Source: Apostichopus japonicus (taxonomy: Eukaryota; Echinodermata; Holothuroidea; Aspidochirotida; Stichopodidae). From it: a stretch of 64,000 nt of DNA. The notes beneath the pieces were generated by a model. That model searched no databases. It was not told the DNA's origin and saw nothing but the letters and a program-made list of their open reading frames with translations. The stretch is taken from NCBI RefSeq assembly GCF_037975245.1, contig NC_092563.1:730001-794000 (forward strand). Direction: 5' to 3'. Each line of letters opens with the position of its first letter. The stretch's first letter is position 1. A program made the translations under genes and the position numbers. This document shows, piece after piece, positions 34,901 through 49,000 of the stretch.

Positions 34901-35789
34901 TGGCATTGATTTGTCATGAGTCAGAATACTAATCAAGTACATGCATACTCGCACATAACATGAGTAATGTTTTAAGCTGGTCACATATTTTCCAGACCCT
35001 CATATATAATTGTATTTCCTTTCAGTACTTTTATCCAACATCCAATCTGCACGCTGTGACATACCCATCACTTTATGTCTGCAATCCTCACCCCTCCCTG
35101 TCTCTCTCCCCTTACCCTTTCACCACTTTGTTCCTGCAGATTAAAGCAGTTAAAAGATGATGCTTATTAAATATATCCTTTGCTTTCATTAAATTTCGGT
35201 AGAGTTTCTTACATTGGGGACTTCCTTGAAATTTGGAAACTATTGAAATGTTAATTTATTCCCCCTTTTTTATTTGGCGTCTGTTTCTTTTGTTTGTTAT
35301 TTTTGTTTTAAACTCATGTCTATTCATATATTTTTGATTACATGTCTGTCATTAGAAAAGGAGTGATTCATATTTATACAGAATTGATGATGTAATTAGG
35401 TTTAACGACAGTTCTATTCTTTTGATCAGTTTTATTTTCATATTTGTTCAGCATTTTTTTCCCCCTGTTCTATCGGTATTTGGTTGCAGAAGCTTTCTAT
35501 ACAAACTTTTTAAAGAAATTCATTTTAGGTGTTTGTAGATATATCCAATGGTGACAAAGAGATGTTACAATTTTTACAATTTTATGGATAATTTGAAAAT
35601 ATAATTATGCGGATGATTTATATAACATTTGTTCTTGTTATTAGTTTCAATGATGTGAAACTTAATGTTTGCTATCATGAAAGCATTTGTGTATGAGTCT
35701 GGGATGCCTTACTTGTAACATAATTTCTCATAATCATAATCCCTACTTTGTATACAGATGCCCTAAGCCAAGGTTAAAGAGCCCATTGT

Positions 35790-36010
35790 TTTAGTGAAGG
35801 TCAAAGGTAATTTGAGGTCAACAGAATATGAAAACTTTAGAAACATGATATCTCTTGAAGATGAAGAGTTGTATTGATTTCATGGTTGCATGTGGTTGCC
35901 CCATATTGAGTAGGTGAAGGCCATTGTTTTGTTGTGTAAATGTCAAAGATCATTTTAAGTCAAGGAGGTCAAAATGATTAAATATTGTATGAAACACAAT
36001 ATGTCAAGAA
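35790..36010. repeat. Two degenerate copies of an AGGTCA-rich unit
   Basis: CCCATTGTTTTAGTGAAGGT, followed by CAAAGGTAATTTGAGGTCA, is echoed about 120 bp later by GGCCATTGTTTTGTTG, GTCAAAGATCATTTTAAGTC and GGAGGTCAAAATG. The repeated AGGTCA word is the nuclear-receptor half-site, but here it is more simply part of a dispersed repeat. Confidence 0.5.
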
Positions 36011-36929
36011 TGCGAAGAAAACCCTTTTTCATCAAAACATGACCCTAATCATATTGCTATGTGGAGCTTCATCATCGAGAGGAATTCAGTACTTCTAGAA
36101 AGGCAATTTGTCATTCCCTATTTCATTTTTCTTTCTGGTAAATTCAGTTACAGCGCCCATTGACATGATTTTCACCAACCCTTAAAGGCATTGAAGACTC
36201 GCCCCAAACCATGTGCAGTCATCTGAAAAAGTTAACTTTCTGTCGCTTGCAAGTGACATTTTGTTCGTGTCGCTACAAAATGCAGGCAGTAATGGAACGT
36301 GATACCTTAATTGTTATCTTTAGCTGGACCTGAGATGTCCATCTCGAGTCTTCACACCCACACTTTGAAGTCAGCCTTATCACCCCTTGCTATCACCTCC
36401 ACTAAAACTAAATGGATGTACGAATTTAAGTGTGTGTGATAGAGATTTTTGTGAAGAACTCACAAAACTTTAAATAGCCAAGAAACCCATTAAAACTGTT
36501 GAAAAGTTCCAAAGGTCAGGTTGCCCGATGGATATGGCAGCGCCGTATGCGGTCTTTTCTTACACATATAAATCCGGATGGCGTTCGATACCTTTTATTG
36601 CATAAGTACGTGAAAACTGTCATGTGTCGCACATACAACTATCATTACACTGGTGTAAGTTGTAGGTGACCTACCGGCACTGTTCCATACATTGTGTACC
36701 TGCAGTTAGCGTGTACTTGTACTTTCGTTACAACTGCAACAGCAAAATTGCCTACATTAGGTGGCGAAATAATTTGAGCTGAAAGGAGACGAATTATTCC
36801 ATGAATTTTGAAATCCTCCCGTCGCACCGTTGTCCACGAAAAGACGATCTCACAACAAGAAGTTGCATATTTTGTATTATTTGAAACAGACTAGGCCTAA
36901 CCTACAATAGTAACAGAAATTACTTGAAA
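36011..36929. promoter_or_regulatory. Upstream region of cytochrome b5, promoter not resolved
   Basis: The start codon at 36930 has no acceptor-like site just before it, so the promoter and 5' UTR of the cytochrome b5 gene should lie within a few hundred bases. The stretch from about 36530 is richer in CpG (for example CAGCGCCGTATGCGG) than the flanks. A CATATAAATC word lies at 36564-36573. No site can be defended as a TATA box or start point. Confidence 0.35.
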
Positions 36930-37049
36930 ATGGCAGAGACAGTAACGAAGACATATACTCTCGAAGAAGTTAGCGAACACAGAACTACCGGCTCTTCTTG
37001 GCTTGTCATTCATGATAGTGTTTATGATGTTACTAAATTCTTGGATGAG
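36930..37049 (+). CDS. CYB5: Cytochrome b5 exon 1
   Basis: The first 40 residues, [17 protein letters not shown] up to KFLDE. The ATG context is GAAAATGG, and the GTACGT donor falls in phase 0. Confidence 0.93.
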
Positions 37050-40000
37050 GTACGTATGATCAAAACGAACACAGGCCTATGCTTCTGAGCTTCAGCTCCT
37101 AGCTAAGTTATACGTTAAACTGAATAAAGGATAGGTTTCTCGGTAATCTATATTCTAACGTTACTTCAAATACTGCCTAACGTTACTTTCTTGTTCAGGG
37201 TCTATCACTAGACTGTAGGCCTATCCGCACCGTCCATTTCTCGAACTGAAAATAAGAATCTCAAATACATATTCATATGGTTGACTAGTTGAGACTAGTG
37301 GAACAGTTCAACACTAGCCTAGTAGTTGTTATTCAGAGTTTCACGTGTTGAGCAATCATCAGGCAACTGGTATGTAGTGCTTGTAGTTGTGGTAGTCTCA
37401 ACTAGTCCCAACCTATATTCCGCTCTGTAAACTGGACATACCTGTAGAGCACTCTGCGCCAAGATAGTCGCAAACCAACCAAATTCATCTAGGCCTATAT
37501 ATATATATTATATAGCAATTGACGCACTTAAGAATTTGATCAACAGTATAGAGGAAAATCCAAATCACTCAACTGAATGTGTTTTTCAATTTCACATGTG
37601 TAGTTCGTCAGAAGTGTAATGATCTCAAAATATTTATTGTTCTGTGCCTACACAACACAAATAATCTGCCATTTCAAGTTCTTTCATACCTCAAAATTGA
37701 CAGATTTGTCGATAAGCTTACTGTAAGTATACATCCATTGACTCTGAATGTTGTTTGCTATGCTCTGAGCCTCTATAAGCTCAGACAGGTCAGGTCCCAG
37801 AGAGCAGTGGTATCATGTTGAGGTAATTTTGGTTATTTTTAGGGAGTAAGATTACCAAATGCAAAATATACGTGCAAAACTGGGCGGAGGGTGTTAATAG
37901 CTTAAAAAAACACAATTTGATCAGCTCAAACCTGAAATGGATTCAAACTCAATGAAATATGTAACTGCTTTGCTGCAAAAAGTTTAGGTTGCCTGCTGTA
38001 TCATTGCTAGTAATATTTGAAGGTGCGTCAATTATGAAGCCTTTATACATATATAAATATACTATAACAATATATATAAAGGCATATGCATATATTATAA
38101 AGAAAATCCATGTGTATTCCAAAAGTATCATAAGATACAATTCCTAATTTTGACAAACAAGAGAAATAGGCCTCAAACAGTAACGAATCATACAACAATA
38201 GTAACAGGAAGAAGATGTTAGTGCCCACCCCTCCTCCCCAAAAAAATTAGAAGAGAAAATGCCAGCACACAGTTTCATGCATATCAACTTGTTGGGGAAC
38301 GTGATCGTTCATTTAAAAAGGGGTTAGGACTAGCGTTATAGAATAGGCACATATTTTCTCACTAAATTTTTAATGGGATACCACAAATGAGAATTGTACA
38401 AGTGGTTACTGTCTGTGAGTTGTGAAAACGATTAGAACTTACAATATGAGTTGATTATAATTTTGATACTTTATATCAATGCATGACTTAAAGTGAGATT
38501 TGACCTTCATTCTGGCTGTTTAAAAATATCAGTATCAAGCCGATATCGGGATTGGAATATCGGATATTGTATGCATGTATGTAGTATGTATAATATAATA
38601 TATAATAATAATAAAGGAACTCGCGAAGACGCCTCATTGGCTATAATCAAAGCTGCAAGCTGACCGAAGTCAGTCTCTTAGATTCATATTTTTAACGTCC
38701 ATGATTATGAATTGTCAACAACTCTGTGACTGGGCGACATACATTACATTACATCTTGGACTGACTCGAACCTCATAACTCGAAATCAAAACTGAGGCCA
38801 AAGAAATGGGTTTTTAGAACTGATTGATAAATTATCGCAAGTAAAAAGAAGTGGCTTTGTTGTGGCAAAGAAATGTTCTATATCGGTTGCCGTTATCGGC
38901 AATAGGGATAAATTTTACCGATATGCCGCCGATACTGCAGACATTGGCCGATATCGATATCGCAAACGATTATCGGCGCGACACAAGGTCACCTTCTCCG
39001 TCAGGTCAGATCCTTTTCTACCAACCTATAGTAGGCAGTTGTTTCAGATCATGAAGATACATATTGCAAAGATGGAGAATGTTTCTCTAATCTGCTCCCC
39101 TCCCCTCCCCCATCTCTCTCAATTCCATCTTCAAGAAAGAAAATAGAAAATAATTCAGAATGCATGTACTGTAGGGAACAAAGCAGCATTGTATGCGTTT
39201 AAGAAATGTTGTCAATATAATTTTACCATGAAAGAACCAATTGGCTTATTACTTTCAAACTTGTACAAAAGTCTTTTCTCAGTCATTTTTTCCAGCAGTT
39301 GTACAATCTGAGTAGTATACAGATAGACCAAAAGGGAATGTAGGTGTGTAGGGTTCACACAGTCTATGCGGTTGCTGTAGCAAACTCCTACAACTTTACA
39401 ACTTAGTGTATTATTTAAGAAGCAGGTATAGTGTGACTTACTGTACATGTGTAGACCTGCATTACTCTCCTACCATCAACATTAACTGATTCTCTTCCTG
39501 TACCAAACCACTTCAAATTTATCTAAAGCTCCAAACTTGTTTCGAGAGTTACAGTATGCCTGCTAAAATAAGGTATTATATGGGTATCCACTACTACCCA
39601 CAACCCAGCAAATCTTTGAACAATTACGATCATTGTCTCTGTGTCACTAATTATAGACTAATTATAACTTAGTGTATTATTTAAGAAGGAGGTACAGTGT
39701 GACATACATGTGTAGACCTGCATTACTCTCTTACCATCAACATTAACTGATTCTCTTCTTGTACCAAACCACTTCAAATTAATCTAAAGCTCCAAACTTG
39801 TTTCGAGAGTTACAGTATGCCTGCTAAAATAAGGTATTATATGGGTATCCACTACTACCCACAACCCAGCAAATCTTTGAACAATTATGATCATTGTCTC
39901 TGTTGCACTAATTATAGACTAATTATAACTTAGTGTATTATTTAAGAAGGAGGTACAGTGTGACATACATGTGTAGACCTGCATTACTGTCTTACCATCA

Positions 40001-43000
40001 ACATTTACTGATTCTCTTCTTGTACCAAACCACTTCAAATTAATCTAAAGCTCCAAACTTGTTTCGAGAGTTACAGTATGCCTGCTAAAATAAGGTATTA
40101 TATGGGTATCCACTACTATCCACAACCCAGCAAATCTTGAACAATTGTCTCTGTTGCACTAATCAAAGAGTAGACCTATGAGTAATAATAAAGCAACTGA
40201 CCTTCAGTCTCCTTGCCCCTCCCTGTCAATGACTTTAGTGGACAATTCTTTGTGTGACAAAACTTGCAACATCACCATTTGAAATCATGTTCATCTTAAT
40301 AGCTTGCCTAATGTATATCACAAAGAAAAGAATGAAGTCTGACAACAGCATTGTTGTTGACAGAAATTGTGAACAAAAAGTGCAGAAAATCAAATGTTTC
40401 AATAATATCAAATTAAAAAAATCAAATAAAAATAGGAACACATTTAAGTGTAAGAGGTCTGAAACATCAAACATATATATTAATTGTTTCACATATCTAG
40501 AAAATAACAGAACTGTTTGAAATTAGCACTAACTTAGTATTGGATAATATTTCACTGTACTGCACATAGCTTGCAGTACTTACGGTAAAATGTTTGGAGG
40601 CAGATACAGTATGTAGAACAAGAGGAATAACTTGATTAATTTCATTTGAGATCTATTGCATTCAGGTGTATATTACGTAGAGTTCTCCAAGCTATCATGT
40701 ATGTAAGATGTACAATACAACTGGTATTGCATTAGAGTGTACAGTACGTAGAGCTGTGACGCGATGAACATATCAAACTTGCCCCAAGTCATTTTGCAGT
40801 ATGATGTGATAGACACATTGAACTTGCCGCAAGTCTTTTTGCACATCATTCTACTGTACTTGTGATAACAAAAAATAATAATGACAATGTGGCAATGAAG
40901 TCATTTCAAAACTATAATGTTAGTCACTTTTGAGTTTAATGATAAACTGGTTGTTTTTTCTTTCAGCATCCCGGTGGAGAGGAGGTTATGCTTGAACAAG
41001 CAGGTAAGGATTGTCAGTAATTTAGAAATACTTGAAATATTTTTAAATAGTTACATTTTTAATAGAAAATGTATATTTTGTTTTATGTGTGTTCCTTGCT
41101 TTGGAAATATGACTTTTTCATATGATAACATGAGAATACAGTTTAACATTTAATTATCCTTTACTTTTGCGATTAAATCACAAACGAGCTCAGGATTCAT
41201 TCACCTGTGATGTCCTTGGTATATGTTGTCTGAGCAGCCTGGGCGTATAGTACATTAACCTACAGTGTACAGGTGTGCTCTTGTTAGACAGTAGTGTTAG
41301 ACAGTACTGTATGTATTACAGTATAAACCAGGATCCAGAGTACAAACTCAGGGTTGAAGTCCATGGGATGATTTATCTACAGTACATGGTGTTAATTGCT
41401 TTAAGTACCAACCCTGGTATCAGTGGTGAACATGACATGACATAATTATCAATCACAGCTCATGTTTAATCATTAAAATTACATGAATCAAAATCGAAGG
41501 AAATAATTGTTGCTACTGTTAAAGTCTGTAGAGATAAGAAACAGAGAAATGAATGAATAGATATACTGTACATAACAGTGAGTTTAGTTTGACCTGTTTG
41601 TATCTTGAAAAGTATAAAGTCTAAGGAACTGACAAATTTGATGAAGGAAATAAGGCTAAATATCAAACTTCAAACTAATGGATGGAGTTAAAAGAGTATA
41701 TAACTGATAGTGCATGCATGCCTGTACAGTGTGGTGCTGAGACTTAGGAAAGGTGTGACCTTTGAACCCCATTCTTGTTAAATTTTATATCTGTGTGTAC
41801 AGAAGTAACTGAGGTATATATACTAGTAAGTAGGGGGTGGGAGGGGGGAGGGGGGACAAGAAGTACTTGATGTTTCAGAAGGAGATAAAATTCTTTAATA
41901 CATGGTTGGCAGTGGAACTATCAATATTATAGTACTGTAGCATACCCATGGCTATTGAACTCATTGGACAACTTTTTTTTGGGGGGGGGGGGGCATGGGG
42001 AGCAAAAAGTAAAGCTTAGGTTGAGATGCAGACAGCAATAGAAGCATAAAAATGTCATTGATAACAAGCTCAGCTTGTTTTTTTTTATGAAGGCTAGCAA
42101 TGTGCTGGGCTTTTGTGATGTAATGGTGAGCAAGCATGCCGCTATTCAGCTACAATTTACACTGTCTTGGCTCTTAAAGTGGGGTACGCTTCACTGAGTA
42201 CAACCAAGCACTGACAGTCTCACACTATTTGGAGGTCAGCTTTAAAGTGCCTATGTCACTCAATGATCTTTCACCTTGATATTAACTCACTTTATCTGAA
42301 TGTCTTCACAACTACTAGACTTAGGGGTACAAGCACTTTACATGGTGTTTTGATTGTTATCTTCAAGAAAAATTTGCAAAGTTCTACGTAGAAATTGTCA
42401 ACCAACACAATGGAATTTACAACACTGTGATAATTCTGACTATTGCTTTGCTGGATGTGTTCTGGGAGTTTTCTTTATCAAAGTTTTCATTACTTAACCA
42501 TGCTGGATGGTTTTAATGAATTTCTGAGACTATCCTCTGAACATAGGATGACTTTTGACTTGACTGTGCTATGCATGATATCTTTTTGGAAATTGGAATG
42601 ATGTAGACACCCCCCCCTGCCCCCACCCCTGTTTTATGAGTGAAACTATGTAGACTGCAGGCTGTCATATCCACTGCTATATTTAAAGCAGACAGGTGAA
42701 ATTATGGTTTCCATGATGAGAGGACACTGCAAGTGAATAGTGGTCCCTGGTCCACAGGCTTGTCATTGGCACCACACCAATTGATTATTACCTCGGACCA
42801 GTTTTCATTTATTTCCATCTTATTTACACTCCTTTGTTGTAAAGAAAAATTGGTTCATATACTTAATTTTACTAAAATATCACTTAGCAACAAAGTTGAA
42901 CATATCATAAAGCGTTGCTGTTTCCACTTGTTTGGGAAAGACAAACAAAGCTTGTGTCAGAGAATATTAAGAACCTCCTGTTGTATTTTTAAAGGAGCAG

Positions 43001-46000
43001 GTTTCTTTGTGTTCACCGTGCTCATTAACCTGTCTGTATTCTGTGCGTGTTTTTGTCCCTTCTGTTATTGTTACTTGTCATTTAGCCTTTGAAGAAGATT
43101 CTGCTAGGATCGAAACGTCAGGCCAACTTACTTTTACACATTCTCTTACACAGGCTCTCTAGTGGATAAGCAGTTTGCTAACAGTTTTATTTTATTTTGT
43201 ATTTTTAAAGGGGTGGGCGGGTTAACAAGTTATGGTTAATCAGATGTCATTAAGAAGGTTATTAAAAGATTTGTGGTAGAGACTGCAAACTGTGAATATT
43301 CCCTCAATTTCAAAATTAATTCCTTTATGTTCTTAATGTTATTTGAATGTGACATACAGATACAGTGCTACTGATATTATAGTTACAGAGTTTCAACACG
43401 TACTAATTGGGTATAATTAACTCCTCTCTATCAACATCACTATATTTGCCTTAATTCCTTCCATGTAAATGTCACTAAGTAATCATTTGTGTTTTTCTTT
43501 TCATTTCTCGCCTCTAGGTGGTAATGCTTCAGAATCGTTTGAAGACGTAGGTCATTCGCAAGATGCCAGGGAGCTGATGAAGGACTACCTTATCGGAGAA
43601 TTAGATGAAGTAAGTGTCTACTCAGCTAAGATCATTTTGAGACGGTCATTTCATTTTAAAGCAAACTTTTAACCATATTTTCACCAACGTTTTCCAACTG
43701 AGGGGACATTTTTTCCCCTGCATTTTACTGAAAGGTCAGTGTTAGTGTAAGACCAAGTCTTCCATGCTATGGGAACACCTTGAAGCAGCTTTCAGCGATG
43801 TCAATTCCTTAGCTAGAGTAATCAAGTTTTATTTAATTAAAGTTAAAACAAAGATGGACAAAAGTGATTGAAAATTTATGCATGGCAGCAGATGATGAAT
43901 TAGTTACCAATTAAGGCTTCATTAAGTATTCCATTGTAAACATGAACAAACCAATCCCTAACTCTACACTCTTGTTTGGTAACTACTTCTGGTAGTTAAC
44001 AATCACACAATTATGGCAATGTACTTTTTTGCCAAAGTTTTGAACCATTGGACAAGTTTTATAGTTCAAATGAAATCAGATTTCCAATTAACTTATGATT
44101 CCTCGGTTTGATATGATTAAGTTTTATCTTGTCCAATCTTACATGTTTTGTCATTGATGAATAGGACCCAAAACTTGCGACTAATATTATAAATGTTAAT
44201 CATAAAATGTTGTTTTTGAAATAATCAACATTTGGAAAATATATACAAAATGCTGGTACTGTAGTGAGATAGTCAAAGAAATACATACTGTATGGGATTT
44301 TATTAGGGCAGCTGTTTGGAGTCATGAGTTCTGTCAGGTAAACCTTAGATACTGTCAGATACCAACCATGTTACCCAAACTAACATTTGCTTTTGTTTCA
44401 AATATGCAAGAACAATTGTAAACTTGCCAAAAAAAATCTGATTTTGTTAAATGTTACTATGAAAGGTTGGGTTTTGGCTATGAATATTGGGAATCAAATA
44501 GAAGTTTTAAACTCAGGTAAAGGATCAGCTGGTGTATTAAAAGCTCAAGAGATTGTCTTAGTTTGTTTTGTTGCTATTACAGTATATTAAGTAACACTTG
44601 GCAGGTGTAGTGAAATTTACTGACTTAATGCAAAAAGACTTCTTTTTAATCACAAGAACAGTTCGGCTCATACAAATCTAGAACTACCCCCTTTTAATAC
44701 TGTCAAGTAATGCAATAATCCAGCACTACTACAGTTATATATATATAATGAACTGAATTGTCATTGCTTCACCCATGGACGTGTGCAAATGTCATTTTAA
44801 CATAGATGTTTGTATCTTTTACAAACCACACAGGATTACCGTATCCATGTTTGGTACTTGGTAGGGATTCATATTTTACTTGTCTGTTATTTGATGCATG
44901 GTAAGATACTGAACTAACATCAAATATTATTATTTTTTTTTATGTTCCCCAGAAAGATAAAGTGAAATCAGCTAAAGTAAAGGTAAATATGACGCTCATT
45001 AAGGTTTCTCCGTTTCGCTTAGATTGTGTGTAAATGATTTTTAAATGATTTTGTATTTGACATTTTCGCTCTGGTTTTGTGCAGCATGGGTGGAACATCA
45101 TGTTGAAATTTTATTTGAAAGGTTTTGCTTATGCTGTATCTTAATTTGCAAAAGAAAGGCAAATATGAAAGGGGAACGCATTTTCTTGTTATACAGAAGA
45201 AGAGGGATCACTTTAGTGACACTGTTAACAGGAGGGGGCAGGGGGAGGAGGGGGAGGGTAATCCTAACGGAGGTAATAATAAAGTCTATTAACTCTTGTA
45301 GCTGAACATGTATGGCAGTGTTAGGTTGTCGGTATCTACTGTTGCTGTGGTAACCTTTCATATCCATAACAACCAACTGATATTGTGTTTTGCTCTCATT
45401 TGTTTCAGAGAGCAGAAGAACTACCATCATCGTCAAATGACGGCGGGTGAGGAAACATTCATTTACTAATTACATCACATTTAAGTTTTCTACTGTTTGT
45501 TAGGTCATACACCACCCATGACCTTCACTACAGCACCTAACTCTAACATGGGAATCAAACCATGCTCATTTTATGTTTCATCCTTTAAACCACATGCATC
45601 ACATTTATCCCCATTTTTTCTGCAATTAAAAGTCTTCATGCATTAATGAATTAAGCTGCATCTTGGTATTGCAACAATAATTAGACTGTTATGGTAGAAT
45701 TAGGTTGTTGGTTTAACATATGACTGTTCACGTTGTTTATTTATAAAGTAAACAAATACGTGCTCCATCATTGTAGATGATATGATTTCATAACATGACT
45801 AAAACACACAAAAGCCAAAGTATGTATGAGAGTGCCTGGAACACACAGTATAATTCTGGTTGTGTTGTATGAAGTTTGAATTGTCCAATTGTTGATGCAA
45901 TAGAAATCAAATTATGACATATGAAGGAACATAAGCAATGTTTACAACATGGTCGTGTCTACGTCATCTTTCAAATTGTCCAATTACGAAAGCAAAAAGC

Positions 46001-49000
46001 AAAACTTGAGTTCTGAATCGAAAGTTATGTAACTCTGCAGTATCCAACCACTGTAACAATTCATTGTTTTACTTCCAATTAGGCAGGAAGGACACATATG
46101 GTACTGTACCTACTACCATAGAAAGACAAACCAATATATATATCTGTGGGTATTAGATAATGCACAGAACACTTGAATGCTAAACACGATACTGAAACCC
46201 ATTATCCCACACCCCTTCAAACCCAGCGTGCCTCCTTAAGTAAGTGCTTCGGTCAGGATTAGATATATTCCACCACTGAAGTTTGAATACCAGAGGACTG
46301 AACATACCCTACCATCCAAGATATGCTGGTAGTTGTGTCTTGCACAACAGGGTGAAGGTTTGAGATTGCGAGAAAAACTGTATATGATACGGAGGTCGTG
46401 AAGTTAACCAAATCCTAGGTATTATAGGGATGCGGTGAACCCAATCCTAGGTATGATAGGGAGGTTGTGAACCCAATCCTAGGTATGATATGGAGGTCGT
46501 GAACCCAATCCTAGGTATGATAGGGAGGTTGTGAACCCAATCCTAGGTATGATAGGGAGGTTGTGAACCCAATCCTAGGTATGATAGGGAGGTTGTGAAC
46601 CCAATCCTAGGTATGATATGGAGGTCGTGAACCCAATCCTAGGTATGATAGGGAGGTTGTGAACCCAATCCTAGGTATGATAGGGAGGTTGTGAACCCAA
46701 TCCTAGGTATGATAGGGAGGTTGTGAACCCAATCCTAGGTATGATATGGAGGTCGTGAACCCAATCCTAGGTATGATAGGGAGGTTGTGAACCCAATCCT
46801 AGGTATGATAGGGAGGTTGTGAACCCAATCCTAGGTATGATAGGGTGGTCGTGAACCCAATCCTAGGTATGATAGGGAGGTTGTGAACCCAATCCTAGGT
46901 ATGATAGGGTGGTCGTGAACCCAATCCTAGGTATGATAGGGTGGTCGTGAACCCAATCCTAGGTATGATAGGGTGGTCGTGAACCCAATCCTAGGTATGA
47001 TAGGGAGGTCGTGAACCCAATCCTAGGTATGATAGGGTGGTCGTGAACCCAATCCTAGGTATGATAGGGTGGTCGTGAACCCAATCCTAGGTATGATAGG
47101 GTGGTCGTGAACCCAATCCTAGGTATGATAGGGAGGTCGTGAACCCAATCCTAGGTATGATAGGGAGGTTGTGAACCCAATCCTAGGTATGATAGGGAGG
47201 TTGTGAACCCAATCCTAGGTATGATAGGGAGGTTGTGAACCCAATCCTAGGTATGATAGGGAGGTTGTGAACCCAATCCTAGGTATGATAGGGAGGTCGT
47301 GAACCCAATCCTAGGTATGATAGGGAGGTTGTGAACCCAATCCTAGGTATGATAGGGAGGTTGTGAACCCAATCCTAGGTATGATAGGGTGGTCGTGAAC
47401 CCAATCGTAGGTATGATAGGGAGGTCGTGAACCCAATCCTAGGTATGATAGGGAGGTCGTGAACCCAATCCTAGGTATGATAGCGTGGTCCTGAACCCAA
47501 TCCTAGGTATGATAGGGAGGTTGTGAACCCAATCCTAGGTATGATAGGGAGGTTGTGAACCCAATCCTAGGTATGATAGGGAGGTCGTGAACCCAATCCT
47601 AGGTATGATAGGGTGGTCGTGAACCCAATCCTAGGTATGATAGGGAGGTCGTGAACCCAATCCTAGGTATGATAGGGTGGTCGTGAACCCAATCCTAGGT
47701 ATGATAGGGTGGTCGTGAACCCAATCGTAGGTATGATAGGTTGGTCGTGAACCCAATCCTAGGTATGATATGGAGGTTGTGAACCCAATCCTAGGTATGA
47801 TAGGGAGGTTGTGAACCCAATCCTAGGTATGATAGGGAGGTTGTGAACCCAATCCTAGGTATGATAGGGAGGTTGTGAACCCAATCCTAGGTATGATAGG
47901 GAGGTTGTGAACCCAATCCTAGGTATGATAGGGAGGTTGTGAACCCAATCCTAGGTATGATAGGGAGGTCCTGAACCCAATCCTAGGTATGATAGGGAGG
48001 TCCTGAACCCAATCCTAGGTATGATAGGGTGGTCGTGAACCCAATCCTAGGTATGATAGGGAGGTCCTGAACCCAATCCTAGGTATGATAGGGAGGTCCT
48101 GAACCCAATCCTAGGTATGATAGGGTGGTCGTGAACCCAATCCTAGGTATGATAGGGAGGTCCTGAACCCAATCCTAGGTATGATAGGGAGGTTGTGAAC
48201 CCAATCCTAGGTATGATAGGGAGGTCCTGAACCCAATCCTTTAGTTGGATGAGCGCATTAGTGCAAATAATATGTGATGGACAAACACCGATTGCATCAG
48301 TAACTGCTTTTTGAAATTCAAATAAAGTAACAACAATTCCAAAGTTTCATGTCTTCTGCAATGGAATGAGCTATTAATATCGGAGAGAATCAAATCAAAG
48401 TAATTACTAAATTGTAGATGAACCCTCACTTGGTATATCTAACATGCTGTCTTAGTTTACTAGAGGGCAGCCTCACTTTGAATACTAATCCTTGAGTCAA
48501 TGCAGAAAAGGTGACTTGAAACAGCAGGTTGTATTTCAAACCAAAATCCACCTTCCCCTAGATCCAATTAAGGAACAGATTTTAAGTTTCCAGTTAGTAA
48601 CACTTTTTTAATGTTTAATGTTTTTCTTTTTTATTCTTTAAGTTATTTTTCTTAATTTAATTAATTATTTTATTCTTTACTTTTTACTTTAATTAGCCTT
48701 AAAGATTTCATACCCTTGCAAATTACATGATGGGTAGGTGTGTTAGGTTCAGAAGAGGGATTCCTATTTGCTCTGGAAAGTTACAAAGATTGTAAGATTC
48801 CTATAACCATGCAGTCCAACTAGTGTAAAAAATACATTGCAACACACTACCAGTAACTTTATCTTAATTTATGAAGATAAATGTGTAGTGTGGGTTGGAA
48901 TAATTGGATTCTTTCTAAATATGGCATGTCTGAATAATTGGTACACTTTTATTAAAAATTGTTTTAGTAGAGCAAGGCTTTTTCCAAAGACCAAAGCAAA

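Noticed and set aside
36645-36827. 60-codon minus-strand open frame upstream of cytochrome b5 as a divergent gene
   Set aside because: No recognisable domain, signal or splice site; it lies in the probable promoter region.
42733-43092. 119-codon plus-strand open frame in cytochrome b5 intron 2
   Set aside because: No domain, no matching splice phase with neighbouring exons, and it ends in the hammerhead-like retroelement remnant.
46383-48240. CRISPR-like array
   Set aside because: The units are contiguous 32-bp tandem repeats without unique spacers, in an animal intron.
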